Source: Bacillus sp. 03113 | GTDB taxonomy: Bacteria; Bacillota; Bacilli; Bacillales; Cytobacillaceae | DNA length: 64,000 bases | Direction of reading: 5' to 3' | Assembly (NCBI RefSeq): GCF_006546985.1 | Contig: NZ_VATK01000001.1 | Coordinates: forward strand, 434,001-498,000 | Shown: piece after piece, positions 1-8,690 of the stretch | Layout of the letters: each line of letters starts with the position of its first letter | Numbering within the stretch: the first letter of the stretch is position 1 | The notes under the pieces: generated by a model | What the model was told of the DNA's origin: nothing | Seen by the model: only the letters and a program-made list of their open reading frames with translations | Database searches by the model: none | Program-made: the position numbers and the translations under genes

Positions 1-150
1 CTCTGGCCGGCAAAGTTTAGTTTATGGTATTTTAAACCGCCGGGCGCTTGTCCTCCTACGTGGTATAATCAGCCGCACGTAGGACGTTTTAAAGCTCACT
101 GTTTTTATCAGCCAACAGCTAAAGAATGTGAAAATATTTATAGAACTTAA
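1..150 (+). CDS. C-terminal end of an unknown protein (5' truncated by the window edge)
   Basis: Frame 1 is open from the first base to a TAA at 148-150 and gives 49 residues rich in Cys, Pro, Trp and aromatic residues (for example PPGACPPTWYNQPHVGRF). A hairpin with a T-run follows 27 bases after the stop, as expected for the end of a real gene. The start lies outside the window. I do not recognise the family; three cysteines spaced over the tail could mean a secreted or metal-binding protein, but that is a guess. Confidence 0.55.
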   Translation, partial: LWPAKFSLWYFKPPGACPPTWYNQPHVGRFKAHCFYQPTAKECENIYRT

Positions 151-176
151 ATTGAAAGAATAAACTGAGAGTAAAT

Positions 177-207
177 GGGGGCACTCAAAAGAGTGGCCTC
201 TTTTTTT
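177..207 (+). terminator. Rho-independent terminator
   Basis: GGGGGCACTC, four A, GAGTGGCCTC, then seven T. The stem has one mismatch. It lies just after the gene ending at 150. Confidence 0.7.
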
Positions 208-521
208 GAAAAAGTTCAGAATGTAAAGATCAGGGTATTTGCTGTAGCCCTTTTTTATTTTGTTAACAGTGGGAGTAGTCAACTATCCATATCAATAACG
301 CAATTAAAATGTATATTTCGCGTCATTTTTTTTAAAAGATATTTTGAATTATGAAAGAAGATGGTATTTATATGGATGTACGTCCTTGACCGTGTACCCC
401 TTATCCAGACATTGCAGTTCTTATTCCCCATGGGAAAAGTCTTGTAATTTAGTTAACAATAGATGCTATGCAGGAAAAATTCAGAACAATGGCGAATTTT
501 CTTGTAGAAGGAGATGATAAA
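208..521. other. Intergenic region without a recognised gene
   Basis: AT-rich DNA between the terminator and the first NERD gene. No convincing gene or promoter pair was found; short open stretches around 350-450 are too brief to support. Confidence 0.4.
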
Positions 522-1484
522 TTGATTGTAAAAAAGCTAGAAATACCTTTACACGTGAAAAAGCTGGAAACTTTGTTGAAAAGATTACCTGAACAACATC
601 TAAACTATCAAGTTGTAAAAGATCATTTAGCAAGGCAGATAGCCGGTTACAATGGAGAAAAGGATTTGGGCTATTATTTGAATTTTCTACCTGATGAAAA
701 ATACTTTATTTTCCATGATCTCAGGCTTTTCAATGGCAAGAATTTTTTTCAGATGGATATTCAAATCCTTTCTCCACGGTTTATTTTAATTCTTGAGGTA
801 AAAAATATATCTGGTATTCTATTATTTGATTCCAATTTTGATCAGCTTATTCGAACGATTAATGAGAAAGATGAGAGATTTAAGAATCCGATATTGCAAG
901 TGAAACAACATCAACGACAATTGAAAGATTGGTTGATTACTCACAAGATACCGAGTGTTCCTATCGAGGCGCTTGTTGTCATTCAAAATCCTCGCACGAT
1001 CCTTAAAGCTACTTCAAATCATCCAGCTATTTCTCAGAAAGTTATTCACAGTGAAAATCTTCAAACAAGAATAAGTACCTTTGAAAATCGCTATCCAAAT
1101 GAAGTACTAACTGATAAAGAAATCCGTAAACTCACCCGTCTATTAATGAAAAAACATACCCCGAATGATCCAAATATACTTCAACAATACAACATTTCAG
1201 AAAAGGAACTACTAAAAGGTGTACATTGCCCAAAATGCTCCTCTCTCCCAATGAAGAAAATCCATGGGAAATGGCTTTGTCCGGTTTGTCAGCACACATC
1301 AAATAATGCTCATATCCCAGCATTAAAGGACTATTGCTTCCTAATTTCCTCTTCGATAACTAACAAAGACGCGCGAGATTTTTTGCAGGTAGCATCAGGT
1401 TCAGTTGTAAAAAGAATCTTTCATTCAATGAACCTTCAATACGAGGGGGAATTAAAGACTAGAAAATACTTTCTTACTTTTTAA
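522..1484 (+). CDS. NERD-domain protein with C-terminal zinc ribbon (copy 1)
   Basis: A 320-residue protein with a nuclease-related domain (NERD) in the first half. The conserved acidic set is visible: Glu in GYNGEKD, Asp in FQMDIQIL and ExK in ILEVKN, a PD-(D/E)xK-like arrangement. A CPKC...CPVC zinc ribbon lies near residue 240 and a short conserved tail follows. The TTG start at 522 is chosen because AAGGAG lies 8 bases before it, and the same SD plus TTGATTGT context starts the two paralogues at 11467 and 26376, giving near-equal lengths. An ATG at 468 would add 18 residues. NERD proteins are predicted nucleases; the actual role is not known. It is followed by a 20-21 bp repeat array. Confidence 0.85.
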   Translation: MIVKKLEIPLHVKKLETLLKRLPEQHLNYQVVKDHLARQIAGYNGEKDLGYYLNFLPDEKYFIFHDLRLFNGKNFFQMDIQILSPRFILILEVKNISGILLFDSNFDQLIRTINEKDERFKNPILQVKQHQRQLKDWLITHKIPSVPIEALVVIQNPRTILKATSNHPAISQKVIHSENLQTRISTFENRYPNEVLTDKEIRKLTRLLMKKHTPNDPNILQQYNISEKELLKGVHCPKCSSLPMKKIHGKWLCPVCQHTSNNAHIPALKDYCFLISSSITNKDARDFLQVASGSVVKRIFHSMNLQYEGELKTRKYFLTF

Positions 1485-1504
1485 GAAGTATGCAAAAATG
1501 GGGT

Positions 1505-1620
1505 TTCGCCGATAAATTTTGATTTTCGCCGAAAAAATGTTCAAATTCGCCGATAAATTAAATATTTCGCCGATAAACCCCAAGATTTCGCCGATAAAAC
1601 GCTAAATTTCGCCGATAAAC
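1505..1620 (+). repeat. Intergenic array, 20-21 bp period, core TTCGCCGATAAA
   Basis: The core TTCGCC begins at 1505, 1525, 1546, 1566, 1587 and 1608, so the spacing is 20 or 21 each time. The core is nearly constant and the ~9 bases between cores vary. The array fills the space between the NERD stop and the MFS stop codon. I see no strong hairpin in it. Confidence 0.85.
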
Positions 1621-2844
1621 TTAAGATAGCACTTTACGCTGCTCATTTATCCAAAACCATACTCCGCCGAATGCAATAATTATAGCCAACGCACTAAAGG
1701 CAATGGCATAACTATGAAAGGTATCGACCAGAATTCCAAAAATAGCAGGTGCAAGCACGATCGCAAACTGGTTTAACGTTAATGCTAAGCTAACAGTCAA
1801 TCCGATAAAGCGTGGATCAGATTTCTCGGAAACTAAGACAATAAATAAACTATACCACCCGATTCCTAAAAAACCGAGCCAAAAACAAGAAACAGTAAGT
1901 AGCCAAAAAGGCATGTAAGAGAGGAAAAAACTCATACATAATACAACGAATACAGTCATCCAAATCGTAATTTGCAGGGGCGTAGCACGATTCCCTTTAA
2001 ACAGCTTATCACTAACCCATGCTAACAGAATTCTTCCAACCATTCCGCCTATTAAAGAAGTACTTAGCAAAACCCCAGCACGATTTAAGGTAATATGTAC
2101 CTCGTATGAAAGGTAGCTCATAAGATGGGCTACAATAACTAGCTGTAACGAAACCATTGTGATTCCAATGAAAAAAACAGGATAAAGAGAATGATTTCCT
2201 TGAACAGTTTTTAATTTAACAAAAAGTGTAGCTTTTTTTCCTTTTTCACTTAAAGAATGCTCATCTCGATAAAAAAGGATAAAAATGAACCCTCCAATGA
2301 CAGCGACGAATGCTTGTAAAAAGATAACAGAGGAAAATCCGTATTCACTGAAGATAAGAGGGAGGCTCATGGAGGCTAAAGCTCCCCCAAACGGTATACC
2401 TGTCTGACGAATGCCCATCGCAAGTCCCCTTTGGCGAGAAGGAAACCATTTTACAATTGCCTTACTTCCACCAGGCTGTGCAGGACCATACCATATGCCG
2501 ACAAATATTAAAATAATAAGTAGAAAAGCATAATGGGTGACGGTATAGACAAGAAACATACTCGCCCCTAGCAGGATAGAACCAAGCCCAACAATCCATC
2601 GCTCTCCATATTGATCCATCAAGTTTCCAAAAACCAGCATCGAAAAGATCGGTCCAATATTAACAGCTGATACAAGCAAACCTGTTTGAAATTGTGACAA
2701 GTGGTGCATCTGCTGCCATAAAGAAGCTAATGGTCCAACCCCATACATCACAAATGAAGCAAAGGTTTGCGAAATCGTCGCAATGATCAATATCACCCAT
2801 TTGTAAGAACCAGCAGGGCTGCTTAAAACGTCTTGCTTCATCAT
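1621..2844 (-). CDS. MFS transporter
   Basis: A 407-residue protein with about twelve hydrophobic segments. The loop between helices 2 and 3 carries the MFS signature (GNLMDQYGERWI, G-x3-D-x2-G-x-R type). The family moves small solutes across the cytoplasmic membrane by proton coupling; the substrate cannot be told from sequence. It lies downstream of the LysR gene on the same strand with a 107-base gap, so LysR may control it. Two ATG codons are adjacent at the start; the first is used here. Confidence 0.88.
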   Translation of the reverse strand: MMKQDVLSSPAGSYKWVILIIATISQTFASFVMYGVGPLASLWQQMHHLSQFQTGLLVSAVNIGPIFSMLVFGNLMDQYGERWIVGLGSILLGASMFLVYTVTHYAFLLIILIFVGIWYGPAQPGGSKAIVKWFPSRQRGLAMGIRQTGIPFGGALASMSLPLIFSEYGFSSVIFLQAFVAVIGGFIFILFYRDEHSLSEKGKKATLFVKLKTVQGNHSLYPVFFIGITMVSLQLVIVAHLMSYLSYEVHITLNRAGVLLSTSLIGGMVGRILLAWVSDKLFKGNRATPLQITIWMTVFVVLCMSFFLSYMPFWLLTVSCFWLGFLGIGWYSLFIVLVSEKSDPRFIGLTVSLALTLNQFAIVLAPAIFGILVDTFHSYAIAFSALAIIIAFGGVWFWINEQRKVLS

Positions 2845-2951
2845 GTTACATCCCCACCTCCTAACTTTTAGTGTAGGGAAATAGGAAGATCATGTAAAAT
2901 GAATAAAATAGATACATATGATCGAAAAAAATGATAGCTGAAAAAAATAGC

Positions 2952-3824
2952 TTATTTTAAAAATTCTTGCCTAGTAATCTCCAAAAATAATTGCTTTGTA
3001 CTTGATGAAAATTTGTTATCTCTATTTTGTATGATTCCAATTGGGATAAAAGGATCACTCATTTTTATAGGTACATTAACAACATCATTTGGAAGTTTTA
3101 AAGAGGATAGTACTACTCCCACTGAAGGGAACTGATGCACATAAGATGGGATCGATAAAAGCTGACTTACTGTGTAGCAGAAAGGTTTTGTTGCAATTTG
3201 TGCAAGTTCTTCTTCTACCCTCATATGATATAAACAATTTTCACCGCCTATAAAAAGAGGCTGTTTATATAAGTCGTTCAACGAGGTTATATCGTTTGTA
3301 AGAAACTCAAATTGCTTTGAGATGATAAATGATATTTCTTCTTCATAGAGTTTTTCAAAAGAAAAAATGTCTTGTTTGTATGGTTTTCCACCAATTGCAA
3401 AATCAATGGTGTTATTACGTAAAAACTTACTAAGAGAATCTGTATTGCCGACAATAAAATTGCATGATACATTTGGTTTCATTGCTCGAAATTCGGAAAG
3501 AATAGTCGGTAAGATAGAAGTAGCAATCGTTTCGATTACCCCTATATTTAATACTCCAACCTCTTCTTTTTGTAATGCTTTAGATTGATCTAGTACAAAT
3601 TCCCAATGTTTAATAAGAGAATCAATTTCTTTTGCAAATATCTTCCCAGATGGGGTTAGCTTCGCTTCCCAACCTCTTTCAAATAATTTAAACCCCATTT
3701 CATTTTCTAATCTTTGAATCTGATTCGTTATGGTCGACTGCGCATAATTTAAATTTTTGGCAGCTTTCGCAAAAGTCCCCTCTTTTAGGATTGTTTGAAA
3801 GGTTCTTAATTCCTTCAAGTCCAT
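2952..3824 (-). CDS. LysR family transcriptional regulator
   Basis: A 290-residue LysR regulator: an N-terminal winged helix-turn-helix (FAKAAKNLNYAQSTITNQI) and a C-terminal periplasmic-binding-like effector domain. The start at 3824 (MDLKELRTF) is preferred over an ATG 17 codons upstream because GGAG lies 11 bases before it and the family normally begins this way. It is divergent from the tautomerase gene and upstream of the MFS gene; both are plausible targets. The inducer is unknown. Confidence 0.88.
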   Translation of the reverse strand: MDLKELRTFQTILKEGTFAKAAKNLNYAQSTITNQIQRLENEMGFKLFERGWEAKLTPSGKIFAKEIDSLIKHWEFVLDQSKALQKEEVGVLNIGVIETIATSILPTILSEFRAMKPNVSCNFIVGNTDSLSKFLRNNTIDFAIGGKPYKQDIFSFEKLYEEEISFIISKQFEFLTNDITSLNDLYKQPLFIGGENCLYHMRVEEELAQIATKPFCYTVSQLLSIPSYVHQFPSVGVVLSSLKLPNDVVNVPIKMSDPFIPIGIIQNRDNKFSSSTKQLFLEITRQEFLK

Positions 3825-3877
3825 TTTACAAATATCTCCATTCATATTTTTGAAAATAATATTTAAATAATTCAATT

Positions 3878-3889
3878 ATACAGATGTAT
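3878..3889. promoter_or_regulatory. Candidate LysR operator
   Basis: ATACAGATGTAT, a near-perfect dyad (ATACA-GA-TGTAT) in the divergent space between the LysR and tautomerase genes, where LysR regulators usually bind. No binding evidence. Confidence 0.35.
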
Positions 3890-3937
3890 TTTCGAGGTGT
3901 AAAATGTGAGTAACAAAAGGATTGGAGTGAGATAAAA

Positions 3938-4327
3938 ATGCCATTTGTCAGAGTAAGCTATAAAGAGGAACAGTATAATGAGAAAAAGTTACATTTAATA
4001 AGTAAAAACATATTGGATGCCCTTATTGAGGAATTCGATGTTCCAAAAAAAGATTATTTTCAGGTTTTTCACTCCCATAAAAAAGAAGAATTTTATTTCG
4101 ACAAAAATTATCTTCTTGATAAAAATCGAACAGAGCAGCTCCTTTATATCCAAATTACGTGTGGATCAGGAAGAACGAGAGAACAAAAACAATCACTATA
4201 TAAGAAACTTAACGATAAGTTGTTTTTGAATTGTAAAGTCGCCAAAGAAAATATTTTTATCGTTCTATTAGAAACAGAACTAGAAGATTGGTCTTTTGGT
4301 CAAGGATATGCCCAGATGATCTTATAA
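3938..4327 (+). CDS. Tautomerase family protein
   Basis: A 129-residue protein starting Met-Pro, the hallmark of the 4-oxalocrotonate tautomerase/MIF fold in which the N-terminal proline is the catalytic base after Met removal. GGAGTGAG precedes the ATG. It is followed 20 bases later by a carboxymuconolactone decarboxylase-like gene, and the pair is divergent from a LysR regulator. This suggests a small aromatic or dicarbonyl degradation unit, an inference from neighbours. Confidence 0.82.
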   Translation: MPFVRVSYKEEQYNEKKLHLISKNILDALIEEFDVPKKDYFQVFHSHKKEEFYFDKNYLLDKNRTEQLLYIQITCGSGRTREQKQSLYKKLNDKLFLNCKVAKENIFIVLLETELEDWSFGQGYAQMIL

Positions 4328-4347
4328 ATAAGAAAGGCGGAATAAAC

Positions 4348-4674
4348 ATGCACAAACTTATTAAACCTAGTATAGGGAAAGAATTAAGGGAGTTAGCACC
4401 TGCATTTGTAAAGTATTCGGAAGATGTACTTTTTGGTGATGTATGGAGAAGGGAAAATCTATCACTAAGAGACCGTAGTTTAATCACTGTATCTGCATTA
4501 GTGTCTAGCGAAAATCTGAATCAGTTAAATTATCATTTAAATCTCGCCAAGGATAACGGCTTGACGGAAGAAGAATTAATTGAAGCCATCACACATCTTA
4601 GTTTTTACGTTGGATGGCCAAGAGCTGCATCAGCACTAGATGTGGCAATGAAAGCTTTTCATCAATCAAGTTAG
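4348..4674 (+). CDS. Carboxymuconolactone decarboxylase family protein
   Basis: A 108-residue all-helical CMD/AhpD-like protein (VWRRENLSLRDRSLITVSAL, then GLTEEELIEAITHLSFYVGWP). The redox CxxC of AhpD is absent, so it belongs to the non-redox CMD branch. AAGGCGG precedes the ATG at 4348; a 20-codon extension that overlaps the tautomerase is rejected. It probably forms an operon with the tautomerase. Confidence 0.88.
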   Translation: MHKLIKPSIGKELRELAPAFVKYSEDVLFGDVWRRENLSLRDRSLITVSALVSSENLNQLNYHLNLAKDNGLTEEELIEAITHLSFYVGWPRAASALDVAMKAFHQSS

Positions 4675-4745
4675 GACGATTAAAAGCAAAACTATAAGCG
4701 AATATTTTGATTTCTTTCATTATAAATAAAACTAAACGAACAGCT

Positions 4746-4778
4746 GCGATACTTAAACAAAGGGTATCGCTTTTTATT
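4746..4778 (+). terminator. Rho-independent terminator
   Basis: GCGATAC, 11-base loop, GTATCGC, then TTTTT. It ends the tautomerase-CMD unit. Confidence 0.8.
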
Positions 4779-5095
4779 CTTGTAACTACCCTTTAATGAC
4801 AGATGTTATCTATATGTATGAATTTGAAACGACAAAAACTGGGTGTCTTATGCTTTAACTGTTGGTATATTCCTCCTTTTTTATTATTAGGGGCAGCTTT
4901 ATTTAGAAAAAATGTTCTTAAGGAAAATCTTTTAAAGCTAAAATCATAATTTGTTTTTGTAAAAGGGATCAAATTACCTGCAAAATCCTTTTCGATCCAT
5001 TTTTGATAAAATAGGTGTAAACAATATGAAACCTTTCCTTTAAAAGGACTGTCTATATATTGAATGTCTTTATAAAGGAAAGGTTGTTTGTTTTC
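4779..5095 (+). other. Intergenic region with one weak small ORF
   Basis: The only open stretch is a 43-codon ORF at 4818-4949 with a hydrophobic middle (WYIPPFLLLGAALF). It has no Shine-Dalgarno sequence, so it is probably not translated, or is a remnant. Nothing else was recognised. Confidence 0.3.
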
Positions 5096-5782
5096 ATGCC
5101 AAAAAATATGAAATGGTTCTCTCTACTGATCCCGCTTTTTTATGTTCTGATCGGATCAGTTACGATCATAAAAGAAAGCGAAGCAGTATATTTAAAATTG
5201 ATGGAGTTTTGTTTCAACGGAGCTATTATTACAGCAATCGTTATATATTTCATCAAAAAATCTGAAGTGAACACATTGTATAAATTAGTCGTTCTGTTTT
5301 CATTTCATGTGTATCTTTTCATATTGCACCATCTTGTAACCTATGTCCCGTTATCTTATTATCTACATACTGAATACTTGGTTAGTCACCCAGCGATCCA
5401 ATTTTATAACCTAAACTTAATTCCTTTTAAAACCATTTCAGATACTTTTTTCTGGAATCTACATACCTTTACGCCCGTTACGGTTATTCAAATATTAGGA
5501 AATGCCTTATTAATGACACCTTTTGCTTTTGCGCTAATGTTTCTCGGTATAATAAGAAATCCAATAAAGCTGATCATCGTAATGTGTTCTGTTTCAGTCC
5601 TTATCGAACTTATCCAATTCATTGAAACAACAATTGGTTTGACCGCTCGTTCGACGGATATAGATGACGTTATTTTGAATACTTTTAGCGGCATAATAGG
5701 TGTATGGATCTATTATATGTTTAAGCTATTTTCGGATAAAAAACAAAAGTTTAGAAGTTTAAGGTTAAAGGTAGGTAGATAA
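5096..5782 (+). CDS. VanZ family membrane protein
   Basis: About 228 residues with four to five hydrophobic segments. It has the VanZ pattern NLIPF, then an NALLMTPFAF segment, then a charged SVLIELIQFIE segment and the STDIDDVILNTFSG motif. VanZ-like proteins are membrane proteins, some linked to glycopeptide (teicoplanin) resistance; most have no known role. The ATG at 5096 has AAAGGAAAGG about 12 bases upstream; an ATG at 5060 is an alternative. It stands alone with no resistance genes nearby. Confidence 0.82.
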   Translation: MPKNMKWFSLLIPLFYVLIGSVTIIKESEAVYLKLMEFCFNGAIITAIVIYFIKKSEVNTLYKLVVLFSFHVYLFILHHLVTYVPLSYYLHTEYLVSHPAIQFYNLNLIPFKTISDTFFWNLHTFTPVTVIQILGNALLMTPFAFALMFLGIIRNPIKLIIVMCSVSVLIELIQFIETTIGLTARSTDIDDVILNTFSGIIGVWIYYMFKLFSDKKQKFRSLRLKVGR

Positions 5783-5840
5783 AGTAATGGGAATGTACTA
5801 TTTTTAACAGTATATATTAACGCAAGTTGAGGTGTTTTCA

Positions 5841-6272
5841 TTGGCTGAAACTAGCTTTCGATTAAAAAAAATTTGGACGGATATTGATTTTTTTGAAGTA
5901 AACCTTAAATTGATTGCAAAGAATGGTAGTGTGAGCATTGATTTTTATTTAGATAATCACCTGTTAGAGGAACTTCGGCAAGGGCTTGTCACCTTTGTAA
6001 ATCAATTTGGAAAAAATGAATTTACTTGGATTACAGGTGATGTGAAAGAAAACGAAACACATTATTTATCCATGAGATTTTTCCTCCATGATAAAAGAGG
6101 TGTTGTCGGCATTGAAGTTCATGTAGATAACAAATTAGAGCTACCTGACCATATACATTCTCATTTTTATCTACTTACTGAATTTAGCCAGCTCGATGAC
6201 TTGGCTAGAAAACTTGAAAAATTGATAAAAGAAGAAGTAACGGATATAGAGAGCTTAAATATAGCAGAATAA
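5841..6272 (+). CDS. Hypothetical protein
   Basis: About 143 residues, acidic, soluble, alternating beta-like and helical stretches, no signal peptide or membrane segment. TTG at 5841 is preferred because GAGGTG sits 6 bases upstream; the upstream GTG at 5832 overlaps that SD. A terminator follows the stop. I do not recognise a family. Confidence 0.65.
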   Translation: MAETSFRLKKIWTDIDFFEVNLKLIAKNGSVSIDFYLDNHLLEELRQGLVTFVNQFGKNEFTWITGDVKENETHYLSMRFFLHDKRGVVGIEVHVDNKLELPDHIHSHFYLLTEFSQLDDLARKLEKLIKEEVTDIESLNIAE

Positions 6273-6281
6273 TCTACCTAT

Positions 6282-6321
6282 AAAAACAAGACAAAATCGC
6301 AATGATTTTTGTCTTGTTTTT
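6282..6321. terminator. Bidirectional terminator
   Basis: AAAAACAAGACAAAATC, short loop, GATTTTTGTCTTGTTTTT. Both flanks give a T-run, and it sits between convergent genes (5841+ and 6333-). Confidence 0.85.
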
Positions 6322-6332
6322 AAAAGAAGGTC

Positions 6333-7400
6333 TTAGTAAAACCGTTTAAAGCTTTCAAAATGCTGTTTGTAGTAAGGGTTGTCTAGGTTTGTAATGCGGA
6401 CTCCGCTAGAGTCAGCATGGATAAATTCATTGTTTCCTACATAAATCCCTAGATGAGAAATTCCTTGTTTGTATGTATTTTCAAAGAATACAAGATCTCC
6501 TACCTGAGGAGAATCAATATAATAAGAGCGATCGTAATAGCCTTCAGCCGATAATCGATTCATCGATTTCCCTGCCTTGTTAAACACATAATAAATAAAG
6601 CCGCTGCAATCAAATCCACTAACGGATGAACCGCCCCATGCATAAGGGACTCCGTTCAGACTCTTGGCAATATTGACAATCTGACTTACAAAATTGCCTA
6701 CTGGAGCTGCCGTCTGCGGGTTATTGACAGGAACAGGAGTTGGAGTGCTTGGTGCAGTCGTCTGCTGGGCGAAGCTTACTTTTAGCTTTTGTCCTGGAAA
6801 AATAAGATCAGACGTTAAATTGTTTAAGCTTTTTAAATCAGCAACAGATAGTCCATATTGATGTCCAATTGCTCCTAGAGTATCGCCGCTTTTAATCGTG
6901 TAGATGCTTCCTTCATTTCCAGGTGCCGGAGAAATAACCGGTGTTGGAATAGGTACAGGCGCTGGTGTAGGTGCAGGACTTGGAGCCGGTGCATCAGACT
7001 TAGACACGATAAACACTTGGCCAGGATAAATAAGTGTGGACTCTATATTGTTCCAAGATTTTAGCTCAGCTAAAGAAATGCCATGCTTGTTTGCAATTTT
7101 TATCAGTGAATCTCCGCTTACAACAGTATACTTGCTTGGTTGAGCAGGAGTAGACACGACCGGTTGGATATTAGGAGAGTTCGAAGCTTGAGCCGAAATC
7201 GTTAATGTTTGATTAATATAAATAAGATCGGAAGTTAATTGATTAAGCGTTTTTAAATTTTGAACTGTTGTATTATGCTGTTTGGCAATGGCAGAAAGTG
7301 TATCGCCTTTTTTTACTACATATGTATTCGCTGAAACCGTTGTCGATATCGTAGTAGATAAGAAGGCAGCGGTTGCAATGGTAGCTACTTGCTTCTTCAT
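6333..7400 (-). CDS. LysM-repeat NlpC/P60 peptidoglycan endopeptidase
   Basis: A 355-residue secreted cell-wall hydrolase of the LytE/CwlS type. A signal peptide (about residues 1-24, ending VSA) is followed by three LysM domains (near 26-69, 90-133 and 166-209) separated by Pro/Thr/Ser linkers. The C-terminal NlpC/P60 domain (about 235-355) has the catalytic Cys in DCSGF (residue 265) and His in SHLGIYVG. The family cuts the D-Glu to diamino-acid bond in stem peptides. It lies downstream of the PlcR-like regulator on the same strand with a 98-base gap. Confidence 0.93.
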   Translation of the reverse strand: MKKQVATIATAAFLSTTISTTVSANTYVVKKGDTLSAIAKQHNTTVQNLKTLNQLTSDLIYINQTLTISAQASNSPNIQPVVSTPAQPSKYTVVSGDSLIKIANKHGISLAELKSWNNIESTLIYPGQVFIVSKSDAPAPSPAPTPAPVPIPTPVISPAPGNEGSIYTIKSGDTLGAIGHQYGLSVADLKSLNNLTSDLIFPGQKLKVSFAQQTTAPSTPTPVPVNNPQTAAPVGNFVSQIVNIAKSLNGVPYAWGGSSVSGFDCSGFIYYVFNKAGKSMNRLSAEGYYDRSYYIDSPQVGDLVFFENTYKQGISHLGIYVGNNEFIHADSSGVRITNLDNPYYKQHFESFKRFY

Positions 7401-7498
7401 TAACTTATGTCACTTCCTTAATTTACTAATATATGAACCTATTTTAACATATAAAAATAGTGAATCATACTAGTATTCAACAGAATGTGACACGAAAT

Positions 7499-8368
7499 CT
7501 ATAGCCATTTTGAAATTTTTGTTTTAATAAAAGAAATATAGCGATCATCCTTTAATAAGTCGAAAAATAGCAATGATTTTTCCATATATCTTTTTGCTAG
7601 GACAAAATCATGCTTAAGCTCGTAATTGTAGCCAATATGATAATACAGCTCGCCGAATAAATAAAGATTATCCTTTTCAATCGCCCAATCAATCGCTTTT
7701 TGACAATAGTCCATCGATTGATCATATTGTCCAAGCTTCGATAAGGCTTTCGCAATATCGTAAAGGAGTCTTGCCTTAATTGTATCATCCTGTAAATAAA
7801 TTACATTTCCTAAATGTTTCTCGGCTGCTAAAAATATAGAGAGCGCCTCTTTCACTAAATTCTCTTCATAATGAAAAATACCTTTGCTCAATGAAATTTC
7901 GATCTCACGTTCTGACCAAACTTTATTAAAGGTTAACAAAATGGCTTGGTCAAGATGTTCGACAGCACGTTTGAAATCGTGATGAACATGGTAAATATAG
8001 ATCCCCTTATGCCAAAGTAAAAGCTGCATATGCTTCTTATTAGTAGAAAACAGCGGATTCTTTTCTTCCGTTTCAACAATCTGCTTGATTTGATCATACC
8101 TAGATTTTCGACGTTCATATTTTAATTGTCTTGTTACTTCCTGTACATAATCTAATCGAGGAGTTGTACCGATATCAAAGAAATAGTTAACATCTACTCC
8201 TAAGCGTTGAGAAATGTGATATAAAGTCGAGGCCAAAGGGTATGTAATGCCTTGTTCAATCTTACTAATTTGAGCTTGTGTACAAATATCTTTTGCTAAT
8301 TCCTTTTGAGAATAGCCCATTTCTTTTCTTAGTTCCCTTATTTTCTCACCAATGGCTAAAACATCCAA
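7499..8368 (-). CDS. PlcR/RNPP-type transcriptional regulator (XRE HTH plus TPR)
   Basis: A 289-residue protein with an N-terminal XRE-type HTH (residues 5-60, GYSQKELAKDICTQAQISKI) and a C-terminal series of TPR-like helical repeats (for example LGQYDQSMDYCQKAIDWAIE). Length and architecture match PlcR of the Bacillus cereus group, and the end (LLFFDLLK...KISKWL) resembles the PlcR C terminus. The RNPP family binds imported signalling peptides in the TPR groove. A putative peptide-precursor gene lies upstream on the same strand at 8858-8691, which supports a receptor role. Targets are unknown; no canonical PlcR box was found locally. Confidence 0.85.
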   Translation of the reverse strand: MDVLAIGEKIRELRKEMGYSQKELAKDICTQAQISKIEQGITYPLASTLYHISQRLGVDVNYFFDIGTTPRLDYVQEVTRQLKYERRKSRYDQIKQIVETEEKNPLFSTNKKHMQLLLWHKGIYIYHVHHDFKRAVEHLDQAILLTFNKVWSEREIEISLSKGIFHYEENLVKEALSIFLAAEKHLGNVIYLQDDTIKARLLYDIAKALSKLGQYDQSMDYCQKAIDWAIEKDNLYLFGELYYHIGYNYELKHDFVLAKRYMEKSLLFFDLLKDDRYISFIKTKISKWL

Positions 8369-8397
8369 GACATCACATCCTAAAAAATATTCTTATA

Positions 8398-8403
8398 ATT
8401 ATA
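8398..8403 (-). promoter_or_regulatory. Candidate -10 element of the PlcR-like gene
   Basis: TATAAT on the minus strand about 30 bases upstream of the regulator start. The -35 region is poor, so activation by a regulator is possible. Confidence 0.35.
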
Positions 8404-8520
8404 TTTTATCGAAAAAAAGGATAAAAAGCGTAGATTTTCACACGAAAACAACCGTAAATCAGCTCTTATCACGAATACATTAAACTCACAAATATGTTTT
8501 AATAAACCTATATTCATAAG

Positions 8521-8674
8521 GAATAGTCAGTGTGGGAGCTTCTCTCTAACTGATTCTTTATGGGAGCTTTGAATGGGCTCCAATCCTTTTCCCTATTGTA
8601 TTTCTGATTTTGACAGTACCTTTTTCAATCTCCATTTTTTTGCCGCTTCTATTGAGGAAGCGGTCTTTTTTTTT
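8521..8674 (+). ncRNA. Candidate small RNA ending in a terminator
   Basis: On the plus strand, between two minus-strand genes, GAAT...CAGT pairs with ACTGATTC (8549-8556). TGGGAGC (8561-8567) pairs with GGCTCCA (8576-8582). CCGCTTC/GAAGCGG (8643-8663) is followed by a run of T, which is a terminator on the plus strand only. No plus-strand gene precedes it, so the terminator may belong to an RNA gene. No family recognised. Confidence 0.3.
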
Positions 8675-8690
8675 CAAAAAATGCTACAAA

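Noticed and set aside
1505-1620. CRISPR array
   Set aside because: Units are only 20-21 bp in total, with degenerate cores and AT-rich linkers of ~9 bp, and there are no cas genes; not repeat-spacer structure.
8493-8518. PlcR box
   Set aside because: TATG and CATA are present but separated by 18 bases rather than the 8 of the PlcR consensus.
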